From Solirubrobacterales bacterium (GTDB taxonomy: Bacteria; Actinomycetota; Thermoleophilia; Solirubrobacterales; Solirubrobacteraceae): a stretch of DNA of 6,695 bases. Both the position numbers and the translations under genes were made by a program. Positions 1-5,771 of this stretch are shown in pieces. Location: assembly GCA_026392325.1 (NCBI GenBank), contig JAPLCH010000133.1:1-6695 (forward strand), written 5' to 3'. A model generated the notes under the pieces. That model was given only the letters and a program-made list of their open reading frames with translations. It did not search any database and had not been told where the DNA came from. Position 1 is the first letter of the stretch, and each line of letters begins with the position of its first letter.

Positions 1-89
1 GGTGGGATTCGCTCAGGCCGCGCCGCAAGGCGCTGCCACACCAACACCCCACGAGGGGTCGAATCCCCCGTCTATCAGGGGCAAGAATA
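1..89. other. Unassigned stretch with two strong hairpins, downstream of tRNA-Ser
   Basis: No gene can be named here. Two stable inverted repeats are visible. One lies at 18-37: GGC and GCGCC pair with GGCGC and GCC around a GCAA loop (a GNRA tetraloop when read on the plus strand). The other lies at 51-73, where GGGG and CCCC enclose TCGAAT, extended by ACG/CGT across one mismatch. On the minus strand a frame open to the window edge could start at GTG 47 (V-L-V-W-Q-R-L-A-A-R-P-E-R-I-P), but it has only about 15 codons and no convincing ribosome binding site. It may be the first codons of a gene co-oriented with tadA and tRNA-Ser, or a structured RNA cut by the window edge. Confidence 0.3.
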
Positions 90-178
90 CGGAGGGGGTG
101 GGATTCGAACCCACGGTAGACATCAATGCCCACAACGGTTTTCGAGACCGCCCCGTTCAACCGCTCCGGCACCCCTCC
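90..178 (-). tRNA. tRNA-Ser (anticodon CGA)
   Basis: A complete serine tRNA on the minus strand that reads UCG codons. The acceptor strands GGAGGGG (172-178) and CCCCTCC (91-97) pair perfectly, with discriminator G at 90. The anticodon loop is CTCGAAA (140-146), with CGA at 142-144. The long variable arm is typical of class II tRNAs such as serine. The T arm is GTGGG-TTCGAAT-CCCAC. The 3' CCA is not encoded. It lies about 80 bases downstream of tadA in the same orientation, so the two may be co-transcribed, although no promoter or terminator could be assigned between them. Confidence 0.97.
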
Positions 179-257
179 AGGGTTCCACGTACTTCAAGCG
201 CGGGATCTGGAGCCTACCGCGAGTTGAGCGGTGGGTGCCGCTTGAACGAACTTGAGT

Positions 258-725
258 TCAGCGGCCGCGGCGGGCTGCGAAGTACTCGCGGAGCTGGAGT
301 GATGCTTCCTCTGCGAACAGTCCGCTTTGAACTTCTGGCCTGTGATTGAGCTGTGGTTCGGCGAGAACATCGAAGACGGAGCCTGCTGCTCCAGCCTTTG
401 GGTCGGTTGTGGCAAATACAACTCTGGGGACTCTGCTTAGGACGATCGCGCCTGCGCACATCGCACAGGGTTCAAGGGTGATGTAGATGACTGTTTCCAG
501 CAGCCTCCAGTTGCCGAGTTTCTGGGACGCCTCGCGGAGCGCGATGATCTCTGCGTGGGCAGTTGGGTCTCCGGTCAACTCACGCTCGTTGCGTCCAAGC
601 CCAATCACTTCTCCTTCATGAACGATAACCGCGCCTACTGGAACATCCCCGGCTTCGGCTGCGCGTTCTGCCTCGCGGAGCGCAAGTCGCATGAATAGCT
701 CGTCTTTTGGAAAGAAAGGGTTCAT
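258..725 (-). CDS. tadA: tRNA(adenine-34) deaminase TadA
   Basis: A zinc-dependent cytidine/deoxycytidylate deaminase-fold enzyme that converts A34 of tRNA-Arg(ACG) to inosine. With the start used here it has 155 residues, normal for bacterial TadA. Near the N-terminus is the family signature DVPVGAVIV. The catalytic zinc site is complete: TAHAEI supplies the His ligand and the proton-shuttling Glu, and EPCAMCAGA supplies the two Cys ligands. I chose ATG at 725 because it leaves an amphipathic first helix (ELFMRLALREAERA) of the usual length. A TTG at 746 would add seven residues, and ATG at 692 would cut into the first helix; none has a clear ribosome binding site. It is divergent from the protease gene and is followed by tRNA-Ser. 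A plain nucleoside or guanine deaminase is much less likely given the close TadA match. Confidence 0.93.
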   Translation of the reverse strand: MNPFFPKDELFMRLALREAERAAEAGDVPVGAVIVHEGEVIGLGRNERELTGDPTAHAEIIALREASQKLGNWRLLETVIYITLEPCAMCAGAIVLSRVPRVVFATTDPKAGAAGSVFDVLAEPQLNHRPEVQSGLFAEEASLQLREYFAARRGR

Positions 726-747
726 ATCAGCCAATTTGTTGGGCAAA

Positions 748-784
748 GCGGTGGTAATACCGCAACTCTGGGGTCATCATGATG
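748..784. promoter_or_regulatory. Inverted repeat and 10-bp palindrome in the tadA/protease divergent region
   Basis: The space between the divergent tadA and protease starts holds two symmetric elements. GCGGT (748-752) and ACCGC (759-763) are separated by six bases, and CATCATGATG at 775-784 is a perfect 10-bp palindrome. A region serving two divergent genes is a natural place for an operator, but no regulator is known and no -35/-10 pair could be assigned with confidence. Seen: the symmetry. Inferred: the regulatory role. Confidence 0.25.
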
Positions 785-834
785 TCCTAGAGACTGTTAG
801 ATCATCTTTGATGAACCTCGCCCGTTGCCCAATT

Positions 835-2196
835 ATGAATACTCGAACCCTTCCCACTCTCCTCGCCTCGATCCTGATCACAGGTTTTGCTGCGGTACCG
901 GCTGCTCAAGCCGCGGGGCCAAGTGTTCCGACGGAGATTGTTGTCGGCTACTCGAATGGAACTGGAGTTGAAGCGCAGGCTGCGATTGCTGCCAATGCGG
1001 GAACCGACCCTGGTCAGCGCGTCAGCACGCGGTCACAGGTTGTGAGCGTTGCCCCAGGCGAATCACGGGATGCTGCAATCCGGCGTCTGCGCAACACGCC
1101 TGGTGTTCGATATGCGGTTCCAAACCTGATTGCCCACGCGAGTGGGCTTGGCTGGATGCCAAATGACAGGGGCAGGGTCAACCGACTTGCCGGCTGGCAG
1201 GTGACGCAGTGGAACTTCATGCGCCTTCGCGGCGTCAATGCGCCGGACGCGTGGGCCAATGTCCGCGCTGCTGGCCGACCTGGGGGCAAGGGAGTCAAGG
1301 TTGCGATCATTGATTCCGGAATCGCCTACATGAACTGGGGCAGGTTCCGCCGTTCGCCGGACTTGACTGGTTCGAACTTCATCTACGGCTATGACTTTGT
1401 TGCACGCAACCGCTATCCGTTGGACCGCAATGGCCATGGAACACATGTGGCTGGCACGATTGCCGAATCAACAAACAACGGTAAGTACATGACGGGCTTG
1501 GCATATGGGGCGACGATCATTCCTTTGCGGGTGCTTGATGCACAGGGCAGCGGCGACTCTGCTGACATTGCGGAGGCGATCCGTTTTGCTGCCAACCGTG
1601 GAGCCGCGGTGATCAACCTCTCAATTGAGTTCGATCCGGGGACTACTGCGGAGCAGATCCCTGAAGTGATTTCTGCGATTGATTACGCAACCGCTCATGG
1701 TTCACTCGTCGTTTCGGCCGCTGGCAATGATGCAAGCAACTCAGTTACATACCCGGCGAAGGCAGCGAGTGCTCTCGCTGTGGGTGCAACGACCGAGCAC
1801 CGTTGCCTGACTGACTATTCCAACTACGGGACAGGCTTGGATCTGGTTGCTCCAGGTGGCGGCAGCGATGCCAATATTCCCGCGGATGCAAACTGCAAGC
1901 CGAATGGAACTGCCGGCCGCGACATTGTCCAGCTCGGACTTAACCGAGGTTCGGCTGGCGCCGCAAGCGTGCCTTACCGCTTTTTCTTGGACGCGGAGGA
2001 CGGAACTTCGATGGCCGCCCCGCATGTTTCCGCGACCGCGGCTCTGGTCGTGGCCAGTGGAGTCCTTGGCGCCCATCCGACACCGGCAGCGCTGCGAGCT
2101 CATCTGCTCTCCACGGCCGACCCAACAACCCTGCATGACTTTTACGGCGCAGGACTTGTTGACGCTGCTCGCGCCACTCAGCCCATCGTCAAGTAA
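835..2196 (+). CDS. Secreted subtilisin-like serine protease (peptidase family S8)
   Basis: An extracellular or cell-surface endopeptidase of 453 residues. Residues 1-26 form a signal peptide: basic start MNTRT, a hydrophobic core, and cleavage after A-A-Q-A. A propeptide-like region follows (about 27-130). The catalytic triad is intact: Asp160 in VAIIDSGIA, His201 in NGHGTHVAGT and Ser392 in DGTSMAAPHVS. Asn298 in SAAGND is the oxyanion-hole residue. The segment from Asn298 to Ser392 is about 28 residues longer than in subtilisin and holds the mature protein's only two cysteines, Cys324 and Cys354, a likely disulfide. No C-terminal anchor or sorting signal is visible, so the enzyme is probably released. 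An in-frame ATG at 811 is an alternative start; neither has a good ribosome binding site. The substrate is unknown. It ends nine bases from the convergent stress protein, leaving no room for a classical terminator between them. Confidence 0.93.
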   Translation: MNTRTLPTLLASILITGFAAVPAAQAAGPSVPTEIVVGYSNGTGVEAQAAIAANAGTDPGQRVSTRSQVVSVAPGESRDAAIRRLRNTPGVRYAVPNLIAHASGLGWMPNDRGRVNRLAGWQVTQWNFMRLRGVNAPDAWANVRAAGRPGGKGVKVAIIDSGIAYMNWGRFRRSPDLTGSNFIYGYDFVARNRYPLDRNGHGTHVAGTIAESTNNGKYMTGLAYGATIIPLRVLDAQGSGDSADIAEAIRFAANRGAAVINLSIEFDPGTTAEQIPEVISAIDYATAHGSLVVSAAGNDASNSVTYPAKAASALAVGATTEHRCLTDYSNYGTGLDLVAPGGGSDANIPADANCKPNGTAGRDIVQLGLNRGSAGAASVPYRFFLDAEDGTSMAAPHVSATAALVVASGVLGAHPTPAALRAHLLSTADPTTLHDFYGAGLVDAARATQPIVK

Positions 2197-2205
2197 CTCC
2201 GCTGA

Positions 2206-2646
2206 CTAGGTCGTGCGGATGATGAGCACTGCGCAAGGAGCGTGGTGTGAAATCCGGTTTGGAACTGAGCCGAGTAGAAAGCGCCGTGCTCCTGTCATGC
2301 CCTTGTTCCCCACCACGATCAAGTCCGCTCCTACTTCTTCGGCAACATCGAGAATCGCATCGGCTGGATCGCCTTGGCGGGCGTGGAGGGCAACTTCGAT
2401 GTCGTCTCCGGCAATCTCCCTGGCCCGTTCGAGCGTGGAGTCAACGTCTTCGCGGGGGTTGATGGCCCATTCAAGGTCCTTGGGTGCCTCAACCGCCTCT
2501 TCGCGCAATCTGGCTGGTGCCACTGGTTCGTAGGCGGAAACAATCTCGAGCTTTGATCCTGCTGTGCGGGCAAGTTCTGCCGCCCGGCGTACTGCGTCGT
2601 CAGCTGTTTGTGATCCGTCTGTGCCGACTACAAGTTTCTTGAACAT
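2206..2646 (-). CDS. Universal stress protein, UspA family
   Basis: A cytoplasmic single-domain Usp of 146 residues, the usual length. The N-terminus MFKKLVVGTDGS is the typical first strand with the conserved Asp. Near the C-terminus, VVGNKGMTGARRFLLGS fits the nucleotide-binding pattern G-2x-G-9x-G-(S/T), so this is predicted to be an ATP-binding Usp. Such proteins help survival in starvation, hypoxia or oxidative stress, but the exact role is rarely known. The start is well supported by AAGGAG five bases upstream, the clearest ribosome binding site in the window. It lies downstream of the VKOR operon on the same strand with an 81-base gap that contains its own promoter candidate, so it may be separately controlled or partly read through from the operon. 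Confidence 0.93.
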   Translation of the reverse strand: MFKKLVVGTDGSQTADDAVRRAAELARTAGSKLEIVSAYEPVAPARLREEAVEAPKDLEWAINPREDVDSTLERAREIAGDDIEVALHARQGDPADAILDVAEEVGADLIVVGNKGMTGARRFLLGSVPNRISHHAPCAVLIIRTT

Positions 2647-2651
2647 TCGCG

Positions 2652-2657
2652 CTCCTT
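2652..2657 (-). promoter_or_regulatory. Ribosome binding site of the UspA-family gene
   Basis: On the minus strand AAGGAG lies five bases before the ATG at 2646. It is a near-perfect Shine-Dalgarno sequence and fixes the start. Most other genes in the window lack one this good, which suggests strong translation of the stress protein. Confidence 0.75.
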
Positions 2658-2675
2658 AGTGGTTGATGGCGAATT

Positions 2676-2721
2676 CGACTCGACCATAGTCGTGATTAAC
2701 GATTCCATGTGTTGTGTGCAA
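2676..2721 (-). promoter_or_regulatory. Candidate promoter and inverted repeat upstream of the UspA-family gene
   Basis: Reading the minus strand, TTGCAC (2716-2721) and TAATCA (2693-2698) are 17 bases apart and make an acceptable -35/-10 pair, placing transcription start about 40 bases before the ATG. The inverted repeat CGACT-N7-AGTCG (2676-2692) directly follows the -10, where a bound protein could block transcription. A second small symmetry, GTTG-TGTG-CAAC, covers the -35 (2711-2722). It does not match the mycobacterial DosR box as I know it. Consensus fit is moderate and the assignment is inference. Confidence 0.35.
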
Positions 2722-2727
2722 CTAACG

Positions 2728-2814
2728 TCACATGATTTTCGTCAGGGCAATTACGGCCCCGGCGACAATGAACACAAATGTGACGACCTGAATCCAGAAC
2801 AGCATGGGGCTCAT
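2728..2814 (-). CDS. 28-residue single-span membrane protein coupled to VKOR
   Basis: A very short gene at the 3' end of the oxidative-folding operon. ATG at 2814 lies four bases after the VKOR stop codon, and the frame runs 28 codons to TGA at 2728-2730. The product starts MSPMLFWIQVVTF and ends with A-L-T-K-I-M. Residues 5 to about 23 form one continuous hydrophobic segment with aromatic residues near the start and Lys close to the end, as expected for a single-pass membrane peptide. AAGGGG about 12 bases upstream is a weak ribosome binding site; coupling to VKOR termination is likely. I recognise no family. Position suggests a role in stabilising or regulating VKOR or the DsbA-like protein, but that is inference. 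It has no cysteine, so it is not itself a redox carrier. Conservation in related genomes would decide whether it is real. Confidence 0.55.
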   Translation of the reverse strand: MSPMLFWIQVVTFVFIVAGAVIALTKIM

Positions 2815-2818
2815 GCCG

Positions 2819-3280
2819 TCATGCCCCTTGTGGTTGTGTTTCCCCAGTGGCGGGGAGATCCTCACCGTGCAGCAGTCGCCAAACGGAGAAGATCGTCACG
2901 AGGGTGATGATGGTGAAGCTGCCCATGCACCACCAGCAGATTGCCTTCACGTTGAACAGCTCGTTGTAGGTCAAGTAGGCGCTGAACGCCCAACCTGGCA
3001 CGGCCAATGCCGCGGTCACGAACCGCCCACTTTCACCCTTGATGAAGACGGAGGCTGTGATCAGCAGATAGCCAGCAAGGCCAACGTATGCAACGGGAAG
3101 GAACCCGTTCTTGTGCCCGTTGACCCAAGCCCAGCGGGACTCTTGAACCTTCTCGCACCCACCACCTGGCGTGCAGAGTGGCTTCAGGCCCTCAAAGTGA
3201 ACGATCGACAGGTACGCGGCGACGGCAATGCCGACAATCGCGAACCCGAGGATCAGACGGCGCAAACGCCGCTCGGTCAT
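2819..3280 (-). CDS. Vitamin K epoxide reductase (VKOR) family membrane disulfide oxidoreductase
   Basis: An integral membrane enzyme of 153 residues that in bacteria replaces DsbB: it reoxidises a periplasmic thiol oxidase and passes the electrons to quinone. About four membrane segments are visible (roughly 8-29, 60-80, 86-105, 116-135). The four characteristic cysteines are present: a loop pair, Cys36 and Cys42 (P-L-C-T-P-G-G-G-C), and the quinone-side CXXC, Cys115-W-W-Cys118. Ser48 in the loop after the first pair matches the conserved VKOR serine. The start is firm because ATG overlaps the stop of the upstream DsbA-like gene as ATGA, indicating translational coupling. A thioredoxin domain, fused in some homologues, is instead encoded by that neighbouring gene, its expected partner. 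The small membrane protein follows four bases after the stop. Confidence 0.94.
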   Translation of the reverse strand: MTERRLRRLILGFAIVGIAVAAYLSIVHFEGLKPLCTPGGGCEKVQESRWAWVNGHKNGFLPVAYVGLAGYLLITASVFIKGESGRFVTAALAVPGWAFSAYLTYNELFNVKAICWWCMGSFTIITLVTIFSVWRLLHGEDLPATGETQPQGA

Positions 3281-4101
3281 TTGCCCAGAGCGGCGTCGAA
3301 TGCTGCGGTGAACGAGCCGGGCTGGCTTCCGTCCCCAGCAGGCTGGAACGGAGCAAGCTTGCTGCCAGTTGGTCCAAACAGGAACGATGGTGTGCCCGTG
3401 AAGCCGTTGGCTGCAAACTGTTGCTCGTAGCTCGCAAACTGCTTGGTGATGGCCTTGGACTTGCCGTCCGCAATCGCCTTCGCAGAGTTGAGGCCGGGAA
3501 TTGAGTTGCCAAGCCAGGTCAGATACGCAGGGGTTGCATATCGGGTTGTCTCATCCTTCTGATTGAAGTAGAAGAGTTCAACAAAGCTCCACATGCGGTT
3601 TTGGAGGCCAGCGCCTTCGGCAAAGCGAGCTGCGTCCTCCGAGTCACCTGGGTTGTCCTGATTGCCAACGAAGTGGAGGAGGCGGATCTGAATCTTGACC
3701 TTGCCAGTCTTAACGTAATTCTTGATGATCGTGGGCATCGCGCCAACGTCGAACTGTCGGCAGACGGGACACTTCAGGTCGGCAAATTCAACGAGCGTGA
3801 ACTTTGCGTTGGGATTGCCGGCTTCGTTCCCGTTCTGGGGGACGCCTGCGAAGAGTGCGTTGATCTCTGCCGCACCGTTTGGCTTGCCAGTCAAGTCAGC
3901 CGAGCTGGTTGACGAACTGCCTCCGGTGGCAACCACGATCGCGATGATCACGGCTGCTGCAATTCCAAGGATTCCGCCCAGCTGCCAGAGTCGGCGCTTC
4001 TTTGCGGCTGCTTGAACGTCGGCCTGTGAGGCCTGTTCGCGGGCAGCGCGGGCTGCATCTTTCTTCTCTGCGTTTGTTTGACGTGGTTCGTTCGTAGACA
4101 T
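3277..4101 (-). CDS. Membrane-anchored DsbA-like thiol oxidase (thioredoxin fold, CPVC)
   Basis: The first gene of the oxidative-folding operon, 274 residues. An N-terminal charged, Ala-rich cytoplasmic segment (1-37) precedes one membrane helix (about 38-58), a short Gly/Ser/Thr linker and an extracytoplasmic thioredoxin-fold domain (about 75-274). The redox motif is C111-P-V-C114 in the context FADLKCPVCRQF, and the cis-proline loop is Thr237-Pro238 in GFTGTPSFLFGP. Both fit the DsbA-like thioredoxin_4 family, with a helical insertion between them. It should introduce disulfides into exported proteins and be reoxidised by the adjacent VKOR. The secreted protease nearby, with two cysteines, is a possible client, but that is speculation. 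The start ATG at 4101 has only AGGG three bases upstream; the mRNA may be nearly leaderless. It overlaps VKOR by four bases. Confidence 0.93.
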   Translation of the reverse strand: MSTNEPRQTNAEKKDAARAAREQASQADVQAAAKKRRLWQLGGILGIAAAVIIAIVVATGGSSSTSSADLTGKPNGAAEINALFAGVPQNGNEAGNPNAKFTLVEFADLKCPVCRQFDVGAMPTIIKNYVKTGKVKIQIRLLHFVGNQDNPGDSEDAARFAEGAGLQNRMWSFVELFYFNQKDETTRYATPAYLTWLGNSIPGLNSAKAIADGKSKAITKQFASYEQQFAANGFTGTPSFLFGPTGSKLAPFQPAGDGSQPGSFTAAFDAALGK

Positions 4102-4118
4102 GCCCTAGAGAATAGGGC
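4102..4118 (-). promoter_or_regulatory. Hairpin and possible -10 directly before the DsbA-like start codon
   Basis: On the minus strand GCCCT-ATTCTCT-AGGGC abuts the ATG: a 5-bp stem with a 7-base loop whose 3' arm contains the only Shine-Dalgarno-like bases (AGGG). TATTCT inside it would serve as a -10 that puts the transcript start within a few bases of the ATG. If so, the hairpin is absent from the mRNA and the message is leaderless; if transcription starts further up, the hairpin would mask ribosome access. No good -35 was found. Confidence 0.3.
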
Positions 4119-4177
4119 AACGCGCTTCAGGCTTAGTCAGAGTGGCCTGTCGGTGCCCGCACCTAGAGTCCCAACCT

Positions 4178-5596
4178 GTGTCTAAGGCAATCCTGATCGG
4201 CAGCGCTTGCCTGCTTGCCGCACTGCTTTCACTCCTCGCGTTCAACCCCGGTTTGACTTATGACCCGGCAGCGTGGGCGGTCTGGGCAGCTGAGCTGCCA
4301 CATCGAACCATGGGCTTGGGCTCAGGGCCTTCATGGAAGCCACTCCCCGTGCTTCTGACAGCCCCATTTGCACTCGTGTCGTGGGAGTTTGGTGGGGAGT
4401 CGTGGCTTGTGATCGCCCGAACCGGCTCCATCGCCACGAGTGTCCTGCTGTGGCGGACGGCAAGCCGTGCTGTCACGCCTGACAATGCTCCGTGGAAGAC
4501 GACGCCAAGCGCTCTGATCGCCGGTGGGACCGCCGCCCTCTTGCCATGGCTGATCCCCTCTTGGGTGCAGTTTGCCTCCGGGGGAGCTTCTGAACCAGTG
4601 ATGATGGCCCTGCTGCTCGCCGCTGTTGAAGCCCACTTGGCTGGTCGAGCCAAAATTGCCCTTGCCTTGGTAGTCGGCGCTGGCTTGGTTCGACCTGAGG
4701 TCTGGGCGCTGCTCGCCATCTACGGCATCTACATGATGCGACGTGGGGGAATCAGAGCACTCCCAACCCTTCTTCTGGCTGCACTCGTTGAGTTCATCGG
4801 CTGGTTTGGCGTCCCTTGGATGGCCGGAGGCGACCCACTTCAGGCAACGCACAGGGCGCGAGTATTCGTGGACCGTGAGGTTCCGGTGGATGAGTTCCTC
4901 CGCCGGGTTTCAACTGAATTGCCGTGGGAAGCCTGGTTACTGATCACACTTGGGGTGGTCGCAACCGTTGTTCTAAAGCGGCGCGTCCTTACTGCGATCA
5001 CGGTCACAGGCTTGGGTTGGTTGCTGGTTGTGACTGCCATGACCGAGGGTGGCTATTCCGGGATTTCCCGTTATGCGGTTCCCGCTCTTGTCATCCTTTG
5101 CGCCACTGCTGGAGCTGGCGCAGGTTGGGCTGTTGGCCTTGTGAGCAGCAAGGCTGCTCAGACCGCAATAGCTGCCGCTGCTGTTGTGTTCCTGCTCGGG
5201 ACCACGGTTGGGCGAGCGCCAGAGCTGAGTGCCCAGGTCAACCGGGTTGACCGCATCGGAGAAATTGGCCGGGACTCCGTGGTCGCATTGCAACGTGCTG
5301 GTGGAGCCCGAGAGCTGATCAGGCAGTGCGGTGCACTTGGCACCAACTGGGTCTATACCCCAGTGGTTTCTTGGCGAGCTGGAGTTTCACTCGGCAACAT
5401 CGGTTTCCGCAGGACAGCGCCCGCAATCGTCCTCATCCACCCAAGGTCGGTGATCTCGGGGGCACCAACCCACGCAAACAACTTCCAGCCGCTTCCGCCG
5501 AGGGGTGCAACTAGCCGGACAACAATTACCTCCACTCGCGACTGGAAGGTTGTCCGGTTTGGTTCGCGCAGCTCGCGAGCTTCAGCCTGCCGCTGA
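4178..5596 (+). CDS. Polytopic membrane protein, GT-C glycosyltransferase-like
   Basis: A membrane protein of about 472 residues with ten or eleven predicted spans and a C-terminal extracytoplasmic tail of roughly 130 residues. After the first span come Y-D29-P-A-A-W and then G-P-S-W-K-P-L-P-V before the second span. An acidic residue in the first outer loop followed by a membrane-proximal Trp/Lys-Pro segment resembles GT-C enzymes, which use polyprenyl-phosphate sugars to build cell-envelope glycans or glycoproteins. The match is at the level of architecture, so donor and acceptor are unknown and another membrane function remains possible. I placed the start at GTG 4178 because it leaves a normal short N-terminus (S-K-A-I-L-I) before the first span. 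A GTG at 4142 would add 12 unlikely residues. TAGAGT at 4164-4169 could be a -10 giving a leaderless message. The gene is divergent from the DsbA-like operon across 76 bases. The last dozen residues are Arg/Ser-rich and unstructured. Confidence 0.7.
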   Translation: MSKAILIGSACLLAALLSLLAFNPGLTYDPAAWAVWAAELPHRTMGLGSGPSWKPLPVLLTAPFALVSWEFGGESWLVIARTGSIATSVLLWRTASRAVTPDNAPWKTTPSALIAGGTAALLPWLIPSWVQFASGGASEPVMMALLLAAVEAHLAGRAKIALALVVGAGLVRPEVWALLAIYGIYMMRRGGIRALPTLLLAALVEFIGWFGVPWMAGGDPLQATHRARVFVDREVPVDEFLRRVSTELPWEAWLLITLGVVATVVLKRRVLTAITVTGLGWLLVVTAMTEGGYSGISRYAVPALVILCATAGAGAGWAVGLVSSKAAQTAIAAAAVVFLLGTTVGRAPELSAQVNRVDRIGEIGRDSVVALQRAGGARELIRQCGALGTNWVYTPVVSWRAGVSLGNIGFRRTAPAIVLIHPRSVISGAPTHANNFQPLPPRGATSRTTITSTRDWKVVRFGSRSSRASACR

Positions 5597-5606
5597 TCCG
5601 ATACTT

Positions 5607-5629
5607 GCGGGCGTTGTCCCCTCGTCCGC
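5607..5629 (+). terminator. Hairpin after the membrane protein gene, possible terminator
   Basis: GCGGGCG (5607-5613) pairs with CGTCCGC (5623-5629) through seven pairs, one of them G-U, around a nine-base loop, beginning 11 bases after the stop codon. There is no T-run behind it, so it is not a classical intrinsic terminator; hairpins without a U tract have been proposed as terminators in actinobacteria. The remaining bases to 5698 show no gene, and no tRNA promoter could be assigned. Confidence 0.3.
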
Positions 5630-5698
5630 GACGATCCTCAAGCGTTGCCAGCCGGGGCCGTCATGGGCCATCGCTCCTGCACTAACCTCCGGTCTTCA

Positions 5699-5741
5699 GG
5701 GCGCGTAGCTCAGTGGTAGAGCACTCGCTTCACACGCGAGG
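5699..5741 (+). pseudogene. Split or truncated tRNA-Val (anticodon CAC), 5' part only
   Basis: The first 43 bases of a valine tRNA. Present are the acceptor 5' strand GGGCGCG (5699-5705), TA, the D arm GCTC-AGTGGTA-GAGC (5708-5722) and a perfect anticodon arm CTCGC-TTCACAC-GCGAG (5724-5740) with CAC at 5731-5733, plus G44. From 5742 on, none of the expected sequence appears: no variable loop plus T arm with a TTCGA loop, and no CGCGCCC to close the acceptor stem within the following bases or elsewhere to the right in the window. The break lies just outside the anticodon stem, a region often used by tyrosine integrases. As it stands the product cannot fold as a tRNA. GUG codons could still be read by tRNA-Val(UAC), so loss may be tolerated. 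A split caused by an integrated element is the favoured reading; simple decay or an assembly join is possible. Confidence 0.85.
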
Positions 5742-5771
5742 TATCTCTGTTTCCCCTACCCCTTGCTTAGA

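Noticed and set aside
1..89. SRP RNA, tmRNA or a second tRNA on the minus strand
   Set aside because: The SRP GGAA-loop motif is absent. A GGATTCGAC-like string recalls the tmRNA 5' end, but the required G-rich acceptor start is missing. Bases 1-11 repeat the T-arm string of tRNA-Ser (97-107), but no partner T-stem or anticodon arm can be built.
2..349. Plus-strand open frame of about 115 codons
   Set aside because: It runs across the tRNA-Ser gene and the 3' end of tadA on the opposite strand; composition is not protein-like.
1741..2136. Minus-strand open frame of about 131 codons
   Set aside because: It lies opposite the catalytic Ser and Asn motifs of the protease, which fix the coding strand.
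2197..2205. Bidirectional terminator between protease and stress gene
   Set aside because: Only nine bases separate the two stop codons and no hairpin with T-run is visible there.
2804..3430. Plus-strand open frame of about 208 codons
   Set aside because: It is the antisense shadow of VKOR and the DsbA-like gene, which have clear motifs and overlapping starts on the minus strand.
4331..4852. Minus-strand open frame of about 173 codons
   Set aside because: It is antisense to the polytopic membrane protein, rich in Gly, Ser, His and Gln, without any recognisable motif.
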